A stretch of 64,000 nucleotides of DNA from Faecalibacter rhinopitheci (GTDB taxonomy: Bacteria; Bacteroidota; Bacteroidia; Flavobacteriales; Weeksellaceae): contig NZ_JADGIK010000005.1 of NCBI RefSeq assembly GCF_015234135.1, positions 62,001 to 126,000 on the forward strand, in the 5' to 3' direction. Shown here one piece after another: positions 48,139-56,926 of the stretch. Each line of letters opens with the position of its first letter. Positions within the stretch are counted from its first letter, which is position 1. The notes beneath the pieces are model-generated. The model saw nothing but the letters and a program-made list of their open reading frames with translations. It did no database searches and was not told where the DNA came from. Made by a program: the position numbers and the translations under genes.

Positions 48139-49046
48139 TTGATTAGTTTTGTAAATTCTAGAATTCTTATTTTATTCATACCTTTTAGCAGCCCAAACTC
48201 TTTTAGAAGATTAACATATATAAATGGTTTATTGCCTTTTATAAGATTAAAATTTTTATAACCTGTTTCGATTATTTTGTTTAATAAAAACTGACGCGAC
48301 GATTTATTCGCTAATTTATAAACTTCCATATAAGTTTGTAAAAAACTATGAAATGCTCTATCATTATAAGCATTAGTTCTGGCTAAACTTCCTTGAATAG
48401 ATCTTTCATCAAAACGACGATCAGTTAAAACTATATCTATAGCTTTAACTTTTCTAACATTAAACAATAATTTTGAAAAATAATTATATTCCTGGTTAGC
48501 TTGTAAATTTTCGTTAAAAAGGGTTTGTTTTGCTATACTTGATTTAATTATTGGATCAAAAGTTATCCAATTAATTTTTTGAGTAATATAATTTTCCGGA
48601 TTAATTTCAAAATCAAATAACCCTCTATAATTAATAGGGTTTGTATTCTTAGGATTATTAAAGTATTTCGATTTACAAATTACCATATCAAAATCACCTA
48701 ATGTAATGGCATTAATCTTAACTTCAAGATGATTATTATACATAATATCATCGCTATCAAAAAAAATTACATAATCACCAACACATTGTTCTAAGCCAAT
48801 ATTTCTACATGCATTAGCTCCTTTCGGTTTATTATATTTTTTTCTTTCAAAAAGCTTAAATCTAGGATCCTTAGCACAATATTCATCTATAATATTAATA
48901 TTGTTTTCTGTACTACCATCATCTACAATTATACATTCCCAATTGGCATATGTCTGAGCAATAATAGAATCAAGCGTTTCGCCTATTAAATCTGCTCGAT
49001 TATAAGTTGGAATAATTATAGACAATAAATGAGAGAAATTATTCAT
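48135..49046 (-). CDS. Glycosyltransferase family 2
   Basis: GT-A enzyme of 303 residues: LSIIIPTYNRADLIGETL, CIIVDDGSTENNINII, NKPKGANACRNIGLEQC and VIFFDSDDIMY as metal motif. Typical of the group that acts on polyprenyl-linked oligosaccharides in the cytoplasm. No membrane helix. Overlaps the GT2 upstream by 8 bases and the GT32 downstream by 4. Confidence 0.92.
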   Translation of the reverse strand: MNNFSHLLSIIIPTYNRADLIGETLDSIIAQTYANWECIIVDDGSTENNINIIDEYCAKDPRFKLFERKKYNKPKGANACRNIGLEQCVGDYVIFFDSDDIMYNNHLEVKINAITLGDFDMVICKSKYFNNPKNTNPINYRGLFDFEINPENYITQKINWITFDPIIKSSIAKQTLFNENLQANQEYNYFSKLLFNVRKVKAIDIVLTDRRFDERSIQGSLARTNAYNDRAFHSFLQTYMEVYKLANKSSRQFLLNKIIETGYKNFNLIKGNKPFIYVNLLKEFGLLKGMNKIRILEFTKLIK

Positions 49047-49812
49047 TAGTAACTTTTATGTATAGTTTTCCTAGATTATAGAAAAATTGATTTTTTAATT
49101 TTCTAATTATATTAAAATGATTAAAACAAGGTTGATTCTTTAATTGTCTAGTAAAAACAGCACCTTTTAAAAAATAATTATATGATTCTTTTAATTTTAA
49201 TTTCCCTGAGCTTTCATAAGGATGTATTACTAAATCAATTGGATAATAAATCCCCTTAAAATTGGTATTTTTAAGATCCGAAATAAAAATTTCTTCTTCT
49301 CCTTTTATAAATTTTGCACCTAATCCGAATCGTTCATCAAATTTAATATCTTTGAATTTGATTTTAATTATATTTATTAATATTTCAATTGAAGAAATGT
49401 TATGGTGCGGTTCTAAATTTAAATCTATCTTTTTAATTGGATAATCCTTATAAACAGGCTCACCGTTAAGTGTTTTTATTTTAAAAGTAGCAAAATCAGG
49501 TTTATCAGTTTTGATTATTTTTAAAATATCTTGTAAACCATCTTCAGTATATTTTACATCATCATCTGCAATTAATGCATATGTTGTATTACAATTTTGT
49601 ATACCTATATTTCTACTTTTAGATATCCCTTTACTTCTAGATGTTATTATAGATATGTCATCTCGTTTTAAGAATTCAGGTACTATACAACCATTTAGAT
49701 TTTGATGAATGATTAAATAACATAATTTACTATCTTGAATTAAAACAGCATTTTTGCAATTATAGATACCTTCATTAAGCGTAGAAATTATAATTGTTAA
49801 AATTGGTTTCAT
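49039..49812 (-). CDS. Divergent glycosyltransferase family 2 protein
   Basis: GT-A-like protein of 257 residues. It opens TIIISTLNEGIYNCKNA, with the usual VDDGS motif missing; instead CYLIIHQNLNG follows. The later SKGISKSRNIGIQNCNTTY and ALIADDDVKYTEDGL match GT2 closely and supply the DXD site. A final GLGAKFIKGEEEIFISDL gives the acid-rich catalytic region. It may be active, but the changed nucleotide loop marks it as a separate subgroup, likely of the EpsE/‘galactosyl’-type GT2 in capsule loci. Packed by 4- and 8-base overlaps. Confidence 0.8.
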   Translation of the reverse strand: MKPILTIIISTLNEGIYNCKNAVLIQDSKLCYLIIHQNLNGCIVPEFLKRDDISIITSRSKGISKSRNIGIQNCNTTYALIADDDVKYTEDGLQDILKIIKTDKPDFATFKIKTLNGEPVYKDYPIKKIDLNLEPHHNISSIEILINIIKIKFKDIKFDERFGLGAKFIKGEEEIFISDLKNTNFKGIYYPIDLVIHPYESSGKLKLKESYNYFLKGAVFTRQLKNQPCFNHFNIIRKLKNQFFYNLGKLYIKVTNE

Positions 49813-50663
49813 AAATATTTATATATTGGAGATAAACCAATTTTATGTAAAATTTTTAATAACCTTGATTTTTTTATTAATTCTACTTTATTATTAATTT
49901 TATTAAAATCTTTTCGACTTACATATTGGTTAACGAATATTTCTTCAACATTAATATTTCTTCTTTTAGCAGCATCTAAAATAACAACCCAATGCCAAAA
50001 TATTGCCTTAGATTTATTTTCATTAGTGGATATACCTCCACTATGTATTCTATATTTATAGAGATATTTATCGATAAATACAACAGGTCCTTTTTCATAT
50101 AATTTTATATATAAATCTTGGTCTACTGCTCTTTTAAGATAAGGATTAATACCTTCTGTTTTTAAATAAAATGACTTCGAAAACATCGAAAAATGTGAAA
50201 TATTCCCTTCAAAATTAAAAAAGTCATTTAAATTATTAACAACTTGTTTACTTTTAAAATAGCTTTCTTCATTAAGATCCACATCACATCTAATATATTG
50301 AGAATAGATTAATGATGAGTTAGGATTATCAATATATGCATTTACCATTACTAATAATGCTTCAGAAGTAATAGCATCATCAGGATCAACAAATGCACAA
50401 ATTTCACCTGTAGCAAAATCTATACACTTCCTCTTTGTATAACCTGCTCCATTATTAGTGCTATTTTGATAAATTTTAAAACGATTATCATTCTTTATCA
50501 ATTTTTTTATAATTTCTATAGAATTGTCTGTAGAGCAATCGTCAACAATTATAACCTCATAATTTTGGTAATTTTGATTAATAATACTTTTATAACAATC
50601 TTCAAAATAATGGCCATTGTTATAATTAGCTACAAGAATTGAGAATAATGGTTCATTAGTCAT
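49809..50663 (-). CDS. Glycosyltransferase family 2
   Basis: GT-A enzyme of 284 residues: FSILVANYNNGHYFEDCY, VIIVDDCSTDNSIEII, NGAGYTKRKCIDFATG, ICAFVDPDDAIT and LKRAVDQDLYIKLYEKG. Clearly paralogous to 41306-42115, sharing every motif in order. It ends a packed group whose 5' side is followed by a 677-base stretch with no gene (50664-51340). Confidence 0.92.
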   Translation of the reverse strand: MTNEPLFSILVANYNNGHYFEDCYKSIINQNYQNYEVIIVDDCSTDNSIEIIKKLIKNDNRFKIYQNSTNNGAGYTKRKCIDFATGEICAFVDPDDAITSEALLVMVNAYIDNPNSSLIYSQYIRCDVDLNEESYFKSKQVVNNLNDFFNFEGNISHFSMFSKSFYLKTEGINPYLKRAVDQDLYIKLYEKGPVVFIDKYLYKYRIHSGGISTNENKSKAIFWHWVVILDAAKRRNINVEEIFVNQYVSRKDFNKINNKVELIKKSRLLKILHKIGLSPIYKYL

Positions 50664-51340
50664 CAGAGGTGTCGTTTAAGATTTATTTTATTTATAAAAA
50701 ACTTAAATAGATGTTATAGGGTTATTATCAGTACATAAAATTTGTTCCCATTTTATAAGAACTATTTTATATAAAGTAAATTACACCACTAAAAAAAATA
50801 TGCTTGGTGTGCAGAATAACATAGGATTTAAGTCGTACGAAGATAAGAAAATTCAACTGTCTGTATAAATTTTATTTTAAAGTATAGTTGTTAATATGTA
50901 ATGAAAAGAATTTAAACCTACAGAGATCGGGTTTGATTATTTATAACTTAAATAATTACAATAGTAAAATTGATTCGGTTTAATGGTAAATTCTTACTTT
51001 TCGGAATGATTATTAACTCTTCTATAAGATTTTTATATTTTTCTATAGAAAAATAATAAAATTGATGATTTACTAACTGAATGTCTAAAGTATCTATACT
51101 GTAACACATATAATATCAAATTCAAAGATTTTATCTTAAACATTAATTATTAAAACAAAATCAGAATATAATCATTTACATCGATTACACATATTATAAT
51201 TTGAGAAACTAAAATATATTCTAAAAAAGATTAGAATTTTTAACTCTTATACTGATATAATTCTATTACTGCAGCAGTAGATAGTATTTAAGTCTTGCTT
51301 ACTAAAAGTTAGTGTATTTTTTTAGAAAAATTTAATTTAT
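50664..51340. other. Gene-free 677-base stretch in locus 2
   Basis: Very AT-rich, with frequent stops in all frames. The longest thing I noticed is a plus-strand open frame of 53 codons (50707-50868) containing an ATG at 50800; it has no homology that I recognise. I see no promoter with a full TAnnTTTG match, no strong terminator and no RNA-like structure. It may be the remnant of a lost or replaced gene, or a leader with unknown function. Confidence 0.6.
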
Positions 51341-52264
51341 TTATACTTTGTTATTAAACATATTTAAAAAACTATTTTTATATTTTAAAATTTGTTGTTT
51401 AATAAGGAAATTTTTAAAATATATTGTATTTAATTTATTATATAAATCCAAATTACTTTTAAATGATTGATTAGTTATAAGGAAAACAATATTTTTTTTT
51501 ATATAATTTACTAGTGTTAAATTTTTTTTATTAAAACTATAAATCTCTTCTAAAACAATCGTCGAAATTTTTTTTTGACCTAATGCACTTTTTAATGACC
51601 ATATACCTCCCAAATGTTTACGATAAACACCTCCTTTAAAATTTAAGCAAATTCCTTGTTTCACATTAAGTAGTTCATAAAATAATACAGTATCCCGAGC
51701 ATCAATATATTTATAATATTTTGATTTGTCTAAATCTGATTTGCGTATTAGTGAGGTTAATGTTTTAGTGTACCAATCTCTAAAGAATATACTGGTATTT
51801 ATAATTGTATCTACAGATATATGAGGTAATAATTCATCTTTAAAAATGCCATTTTCTTCAAGAGTTAGATATCGATGAAAACAACAAGAATATTGTAGAT
51901 TTTCCTCCAAAAAATCTACCTGTCGTTGTAGTTTTAAAGGATCTGTCCAATAATCATCCCCTTCGCATATAGCGATATATTTCCCTTTTGCAGCAGGAAA
52001 AAGAATATTAAATAACGGCTTAATACCTTTTGAGTATTGATTCTCTTTTAAATAAAATACACGGAATAAGTCTGGATATTTATCTTCATATTTTTTTATA
52101 ATAGAAGCAGTATTGTCCGGAGATGCATCATCTGATATTAAAATCTCAAATTTAAAGTTACATTGCTGCATTATAAATCCTTCCAATGTTTGTTCAATAA
52201 ATTTCTCATGATTATAGGCCGTACAACATATACTCACCATAATATCATTTGGCTGGTCTTCCAT
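51341..52264 (-). CDS. Glycosyltransferase family 2
   Basis: GT-A enzyme of 307 residues: VSICCTAYNHEKFIEQTL, ILISDDASPDNTASII, and the YIAICEGDDYWTDPLKLQRQ motif, which marks a well-known GT2 subgroup of capsule loci (EGDDYW). The C-terminal 100 residues are Lys/Asn-rich and helical. It overlaps the acyltransferase gene upstream by 20 bases. Substrate unknown. Confidence 0.92.
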   Translation of the reverse strand: MEDQPNDIMVSICCTAYNHEKFIEQTLEGFIMQQCNFKFEILISDDASPDNTASIIKKYEDKYPDLFRVFYLKENQYSKGIKPLFNILFPAAKGKYIAICEGDDYWTDPLKLQRQVDFLEENLQYSCCFHRYLTLEENGIFKDELLPHISVDTIINTSIFFRDWYTKTLTSLIRKSDLDKSKYYKYIDARDTVLFYELLNVKQGICLNFKGGVYRKHLGGIWSLKSALGQKKISTIVLEEIYSFNKKNLTLVNYIKKNIVFLITNQSFKSNLDLYNKLNTIYFKNFLIKQQILKYKNSFLNMFNNKV

Positions 52265-52874
52265 AAACTTTTGAATTTTGTTCTATATTATTTATAACTA
52301 AAGATCCAGCTCCTATATAAGCATTCTCTCCTATATACGTAACTTTTCCTGAAACTGTAACAGTTCCCATCCCTACAAAAACATTATTATATACTTTTGT
52401 ATATGCCCCTATAATACTATACCCAGCTATATAGCAATGTTCTCCAACCTCAACATTATGAGTTATTCCTACTCCATAAGAAATAATTGAATTTTGTTTT
52501 ATTAAAACATCTGACTGTATAGTGGAGTTGGCATGTACTTGAACTCCTATTTCTAAACTTGAAAACCGAGAAACTACAGCTGAAGGATGAATTAAATTAG
52601 GGAAATTTCCACCCTTCGTTCTAATCTTTTCAAATACATCTTTGCGTATTTGATTATCACCCATTGAAAGGGCAAAATTTAGATACGATATATTGTTATT
52701 GAGAAAATCATCCGTTTGAGAAACAATAGGAAATCCCCATCGTTCTTGTCCAACTAATTCATGATTATAATGTAATAATCCAACAACTTTATATCCACTT
52801 AGTTCAGCTAACTCAATTGTTACTCCTGTATTATGACCTATTCCAACTATATATATTTCTTTGTCGTTATTCAT
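52245..52874 (-). CDS. NeuD/PglD-family sugar acyltransferase (VioB-like)
   Basis: Acyltransferase of 209 residues: an N-terminal Rossmann-like domain (EIYIVGIGHNTGVTIEL) typical of PglD/NeuD, followed by a left-handed beta-helix with HPSAVVSRFSSLEIGVQVHA, IISYGVGITHNVEVGEHC and the second His-rich turn. It would N-acylate the amino sugar made by the adjacent aminotransferase (52876-53958), one base upstream. The combination with RmlA, RmlB and a DegT enzyme resembles the VioA-VioB route to dTDP-Qui4NAc. Acyl group and exact sugar are not readable; Fuc4NAc remains possible. Confidence 0.86.
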   Translation of the reverse strand: MNNDKEIYIVGIGHNTGVTIELAELSGYKVVGLLHYNHELVGQERWGFPIVSQTDDFLNNNISYLNFALSMGDNQIRKDVFEKIRTKGGNFPNLIHPSAVVSRFSSLEIGVQVHANSTIQSDVLIKQNSIISYGVGITHNVEVGEHCYIAGYSIIGAYTKVYNNVFVGMGTVTVSGKVTYIGENAYIGAGSLVINNIEQNSKVYGRPAK

Positions 52875-52875
52875 A

Positions 52876-53958
52876 CTAATTATTCTGAACTCTTAAAATT
52901 AAACGACAAATTAAATTCACTTCTTCAAATGATAAGGAATAATACATTGGTAAACATAATACACGCTTTGATATATCATCCGTGATCGGCATAGCCACAG
53001 GATCTAAATAAGGTAATGCTGTTGCTAAACTTGGATAAAAATAACGACGCGTTCCAATCTCTGCTAACTGCAATTTTTCTTTGCATTTTAACATCAATTC
53101 TTCTGATTCGAAAACGATTGGGAAGTACGCTCCGTTATTTTCAGATTCCTGATGCCATAATGGGCGAATCGCTTTTAAGTTTTTAAGCTTTTCTTCATAA
53201 TGTTGCGTTAGTGCAATACGTTTAGCTTTGATTTCATCTATATACTTTAGATTAGCAATTCCCATAGCCGCATGGTATTCTGAATTCTTACCATTGATTC
53301 CTAATGTAGAAAAAGAATCATGCCCTGAAATACCAAAATTTCTGATACTTGCTAATTTTTTTAAAACATCTGGATTCTTCGTCATAACTAAACCACCTTC
53401 TACACTATGATACAATTTTGTAGCATGTAAACTACAAGTAGAAATATCACCATACTCAAAAATTGATTTGCCATTTATCTCAACTCCAAAAGCATGGGCC
53501 GCATCATAAATAACCTTAAGATTATGCTTCTTAGCGATTTTGTCTATCTTTTCTACATCACATGGATTTCCATAGACATGAGTAGCTAATATGGCTGATG
53601 TATTTGGCGTAATGGCTGCTTCAATTTTAGCAGAATCTATATTCAACGAATCTTTATCAATATCCACAAATACAGGAGTACAACCTTCCCATACAATACT
53701 ACTTGTTGTGGCAACAAAAGAAAATGGTGTAGTAATAATTTCTCCTTTCAAATCCAATGCTTTAATGGCCATTTGTAAAGCCACTGTTCCATTGGTTACA
53801 TATAGTAAATGTTTTACTTTGAGATATGACTTTAACTCCATTTCCAATTGACTAGCTAATGGACCCATATTGGTTAACCATTCACGTTGCCATATGCCTT
53901 CAAGTAAATGATTGTATTCTTGAATTGGAGGTAAAAAAGGTTTAGTTACTGGTATCAT
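52876..53958 (-). CDS. DegT/DnrJ/EryC1/StrS sugar aminotransferase
   Basis: PLP-dependent aminotransferase of 360 residues acting on a nucleotide-linked 4-keto or 3-keto sugar. PLP Lys181 lies in SLHATKLYHS, preceded by the DAAHAFG Asp pocket and VTNGTVALQMAIKAL. The N-terminus IPVTKPFLPPIQEY resembles VioA-type 4-aminotransferases. With RmlA and RmlB in the same operon the likely product is dTDP-4-amino-4,6-dideoxyglucose (or the galacto isomer); the adjacent PglD-like protein would then N-acylate it. 3-Amino (FdtB-like) chemistry is less likely because no FdtA-type isomerase is here. Only 4 bases separate it from wzt. Confidence 0.9.
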   Translation of the reverse strand: MIPVTKPFLPPIQEYNHLLEGIWQREWLTNMGPLASQLEMELKSYLKVKHLLYVTNGTVALQMAIKALDLKGEIITTPFSFVATTSSIVWEGCTPVFVDIDKDSLNIDSAKIEAAITPNTSAILATHVYGNPCDVEKIDKIAKKHNLKVIYDAAHAFGVEINGKSIFEYGDISTCSLHATKLYHSVEGGLVMTKNPDVLKKLASIRNFGISGHDSFSTLGINGKNSEYHAAMGIANLKYIDEIKAKRIALTQHYEEKLKNLKAIRPLWHQESENNGAYFPIVFESEELMLKCKEKLQLAEIGTRRYFYPSLATALPYLDPVAMPITDDISKRVLCLPMYYSLSFEEVNLICRLILRVQNN

Positions 53959-53962
53959 CTTA

Positions 53963-55147
53963 TTAATTTTGGTGTAGTTCTAATTCTGATTCTAATTCAA
54001 AAGGTACCCATTGTTGCCTATCTCCCACACAAACTATGCTAAAAATATTATTTTGACGAAACATAGGTTCTTTTGTTAATGGATTAGATAAACTTAAATC
54101 CATTACATAATTACCCAAAGTTAATAATGAGTTTTTAACGTTTATTTTATAAGTTAAATTATTACCTTTTAACTCTTTATTAATTTCGCATATTATTCCA
54201 GCTACTGGTCGCAAATCTTTATCCTTTAATTCAAAATATACTTTAGGAATAAAGTTTAGCTCCTTTTTTAATTTAATTTGAAGTGTAATAAGATAATCCT
54301 GATGGCGATGAAGGGTATTGTCTTTTAAATTATGATTGCAAGAAATTATTTCGACAGAACCATCATCAAAAACTGTATTAGATTCATTATTACTAAACTT
54401 GTTATAATATAATTCTATTCCTTTTGAAATATTATTCCCTTGGTATTCTACTTTTCCATGATCCATTAAAATAATTTGATTACATATTCTGGCTACCATA
54501 GGCATTGTATGTGAAACAAAAATAATGGCGGTATTAGGTAAAATTTGATCAATTTTTTTAAAACATTTTAAAACAAATCCTAAATCTCCAACAGCTAAAA
54601 CCTCATCAACAATTAAAATATCTGGATCTAGATGAGATGCAATTGCAAAACCAAGACGGACACGCATACCTGATGAATAGTTCTTAACTGGCATGTCTAA
54701 AAAGTCTTCAATCTCAGAAAACTCTATGATTGATTGCATTTTTTCATCCACTTCTTGTTTAGAAAAACCTAAGATTGATGCATTATTATAAATATTTTCT
54801 CTACCTGTTAAAATAGGATTAAACCCGGCACCTAATTCAATTAAAGCACCAACTTTTCCTTTCATTGTTATCTTACCTTTATCAGGTGAATATAAACCAT
54901 TTAACACTTTTAGTAAAGAACTTTTACCTGCACCATTATGACCAATAAGACCAATGCACTCTCCTCGTTTTAATTCGAAACTTACATCTTGAACTGCCCA
55001 AAATTCATTTTTTCTCAATTCTTTTGAGGTTTGTTTACCAAATAAACTTTTAATTATATCTGAAAAACCATATTTTAATGAATCTTTTAAGTCAGTAGTA
55101 AATTTTTTAGATACATTTTCTACCTTAACTAATACTTCTTTTTCCAT
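53963..55147 (-). CDS. wzt: Polysaccharide ABC exporter ATPase with Wzt-type C-terminal domain
   Basis: ATPase of 394 residues. The ABC domain (about 35-250) has GHNGAGKSSLL, MRVRLGFAIAS in place of the classic signature with YSSGMRVRL, Walker B ILIVDEVLAVGD with intact Glu, and FVSHTM. The C-terminal 130 residues (about 260-394) form a separate beta-rich domain (ITLQIKLKKELNFIPKVYF, LGNYVMDLSLS), the Wzt-C carbohydrate-binding type, which in known systems recognises the finished or terminally modified glycan end. It pairs with the permease at 55150. The N-terminal 30 residues are helical. Confidence 0.94.
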   Translation of the reverse strand: MEKEVLVKVENVSKKFTTDLKDSLKYGFSDIIKSLFGKQTSKELRKNEFWAVQDVSFELKRGECIGLIGHNGAGKSSLLKVLNGLYSPDKGKITMKGKVGALIELGAGFNPILTGRENIYNNASILGFSKQEVDEKMQSIIEFSEIEDFLDMPVKNYSSGMRVRLGFAIASHLDPDILIVDEVLAVGDLGFVLKCFKKIDQILPNTAIIFVSHTMPMVARICNQIILMDHGKVEYQGNNISKGIELYYNKFSNNESNTVFDDGSVEIISCNHNLKDNTLHRHQDYLITLQIKLKKELNFIPKVYFELKDKDLRPVAGIICEINKELKGNNLTYKINVKNSLLTLGNYVMDLSLSNPLTKEPMFRQNNIFSIVCVGDRQQWVPFELESELELHQN

Positions 55148-55149
55148 TT

Positions 55150-56007
55150 TTAAGAGATTTTTTCAATTAAAATGTTTATTGATTTACGTAAAAAAACTAA
55201 ACCAAATAAAAATATAAGTATACTAAAAAATCCTATTGAACCACTTAGTAACAAATAATTTATCTCCATACCTACTAAAGTATTACGTGTATCTGTAATT
55301 AAATATGTAAGTGGATTTAATTCAAACAGTAATTTACTCCAACCACTTTCTGGCACCATATATACAACAGGAGTTACATACATTAAGAATTGGCTACCCA
55401 TTGTAATCATTCTACTAATATCTGTATATAATAATCCAATTGGAGCTAATATTATTCCAATAGCAGATCCAAAAGCCATCATTATAATGAGATATAGGGG
55501 TAAATAGACTAAAGAAGCATTTGGGCTTACTTGAAAAATAATTAAGAAAGCTATGATAACAATTATTTTCAATATTAGATTGAAAAAGAATTTATAATAT
55601 CCACTTATTAATAAAGCTTCTTTGGGAAAATTAATTTTTGAAATGATACTTTTTCCCCCATTAATACTATTTATTGGCATTTGTAAAGACTCTATAAAAA
55701 TAGTCCAAATTGTAGTACCAATAATTACGTATAAAGGATAAGGTATTCCACTTGGAGCATTTACATTAATTGCTCCTGAAGAATTTAAAAATATCCAAAC
55801 TAAAGAATTAACAATAATTGGTAAAAAAGCCCAAACTAATCCCAAATACGATTGTCTGTATTGAGCTTGCAGATCTCTCTTAGCCATTTGCGTAGCTAAG
55901 AAATTAGAACTTTTTATATCTTTAAAAATTTCATTTAATTCCTTAAAAATATTTGTTTTCTTATCCGAAGTATAAACAACCGTTTTCATTCCCATATTAT
56001 TCGACAA
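55150..56007 (-). CDS. wzm: Polysaccharide ABC exporter permease
   Basis: Permease subunit of 285 residues, ABC-2 type, six helices. Conserved features: [20 protein letters not shown] amphipathic helix, [31 protein letters not shown] and the late [15 protein letters not shown]. It forms the exporter with Wzt, moving an undecaprenyl-linked chain across the inner membrane. It overlaps rmlA by 11 bases; starts at Met5 or Met7 are possible. This places the locus in the ABC-dependent, not Wzx/Wzy, export class. Confidence 0.94.
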   Translation of the reverse strand: MSNNMGMKTVVYTSDKKTNIFKELNEIFKDIKSSNFLATQMAKRDLQAQYRQSYLGLVWAFLPIIVNSLVWIFLNSSGAINVNAPSGIPYPLYVIIGTTIWTIFIESLQMPINSINGGKSIISKINFPKEALLISGYYKFFFNLILKIIVIIAFLIIFQVSPNASLVYLPLYLIIMMAFGSAIGIILAPIGLLYTDISRMITMGSQFLMYVTPVVYMVPESGWSKLLFELNPLTYLITDTRNTLVGMEINYLLLSGSIGFFSILIFLFGLVFLRKSINILIEKIS

Positions 56008-56857
56008 TTGACTTTAAATAAGTTCCATACCCACTTTTTCCGTATTTTTCAGCTGCAACTAAAAGTTGTTCTTTATTGATAAACCCTTTGTTGTAAGCAA
56101 TTTCCTCAATACATGAAATACTTACACCTTGACGTTTTTCAATCACACGTACAAATTCTGAAGCTTCGTGTAAAGATTCAAATGTTCCAGTATCTAACCA
56201 AGCTGTTCCACGATCCATAATACCAACTTCTAATTCACCTTTTTCTAAGTAAATTTTATTAATATCTGTAATTTCTAATTCACCTCGTGGAGATGGTTCT
56301 AAATTCTTTGCCATTTCTACAACCTGATTGTCGTAAAAATATAAACCAGGAACTGCATAATTTGATTTTGGGTCTGTTGGTTTTTCTTCAATAGAAAGAG
56401 CTTTGTAATTTTCATCAAATTCAACCACTCCATAACGTTCAGGATCGCTTACTTGATAAGCAAATACGCAACCACCTTGTACATTTGTTTTACTCTCTAA
56501 TAACTGTTCTAATCCCGTTCCATAAAAAATATTATCGCCTAAAACTAAGGCTACAGAGTCATCACCAATAAATTCTTCTCCGATAATAAATGCTTGAGCT
56601 AATCCATCAGGACTTGCTTGCACAGCATATTGGATATTACAACCTATTTGCGATCCGTCTCCTAATAAACGTTGAAAAGGTTCAGAATCATGAGGAGTTG
56701 TAATAATTAAAATATCTTTTATACCTGCCAACAATAATGTTGATAACGGATAATAAATCATCGGTTTATCATACACTGGCATTAATTGTTTACTTACGGC
56801 AATAGTTAATGGATAAAGACGTGTCCCTGATCCTCCTGCAAGTATTATTCCTTTCAT
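55997..56857 (-). CDS. rmlA: Glucose-1-phosphate thymidylyltransferase
   Basis: First enzyme of dTDP-sugar synthesis (dTTP + glucose-1-phosphate to dTDP-glucose); cytosolic tetramer. The 286 residues match the family. Signature [11 protein letters not shown] at residues 8-18, [28 protein letters not shown] with the Asp metal ligand, and [16 protein letters not shown]. It is separated from rmlB by 69 bases holding a strong hairpin. No rmlC or rmlD follows, so the pathway branches at the 4-keto sugar. Confidence 0.97.
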   Translation of the reverse strand: MKGIILAGGSGTRLYPLTIAVSKQLMPVYDKPMIYYPLSTLLLAGIKDILIITTPHDSEPFQRLLGDGSQIGCNIQYAVQASPDGLAQAFIIGEEFIGDDSVALVLGDNIFYGTGLEQLLESKTNVQGGCVFAYQVSDPERYGVVEFDENYKALSIEEKPTDPKSNYAVPGLYFYDNQVVEMAKNLEPSPRGELEITDINKIYLEKGELEVGIMDRGTAWLDTGTFESLHEASEFVRVIEKRQGVSISCIEEIAYNKGFINKEQLLVAAEKYGKSGYGTYLKSIVE

Positions 56858-56876
56858 AAATTTAAGTTGTAGTCTT

Positions 56877-56913
56877 AAAAATAAGCTTTGTTAATTAACC
56901 AAAGCTTATTTTT
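56877..56913. terminator. 14-bp terminator-like hairpin between rmlB and rmlA
   Basis: Perfect 14-bp stem (56877-56890 with 56900-56913), nine-base loop TTAATTAAC, with T/A runs on both strands. It would reduce transcription from rmlB into the rest of locus 2. No -7 element was seen between hairpin and rmlA. Confidence 0.75.
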
Positions 56914-56926
56914 TAAAAATTATATT

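Noticed and set aside
50707-50868. Plus-strand 53-codon open frame in the gene-free stretch
   Set aside because: Too short, no recognisable homology, no promoter; in AT-rich DNA it can occur by chance. Kept only as part of the gap entry.
52876-53958. PseC or perosamine-type aminotransferase
   Set aside because: No PseB, GDP-mannose dehydratase or other partner; rmlA/rmlB context favours a dTDP-4-keto-6-deoxyglucose substrate.
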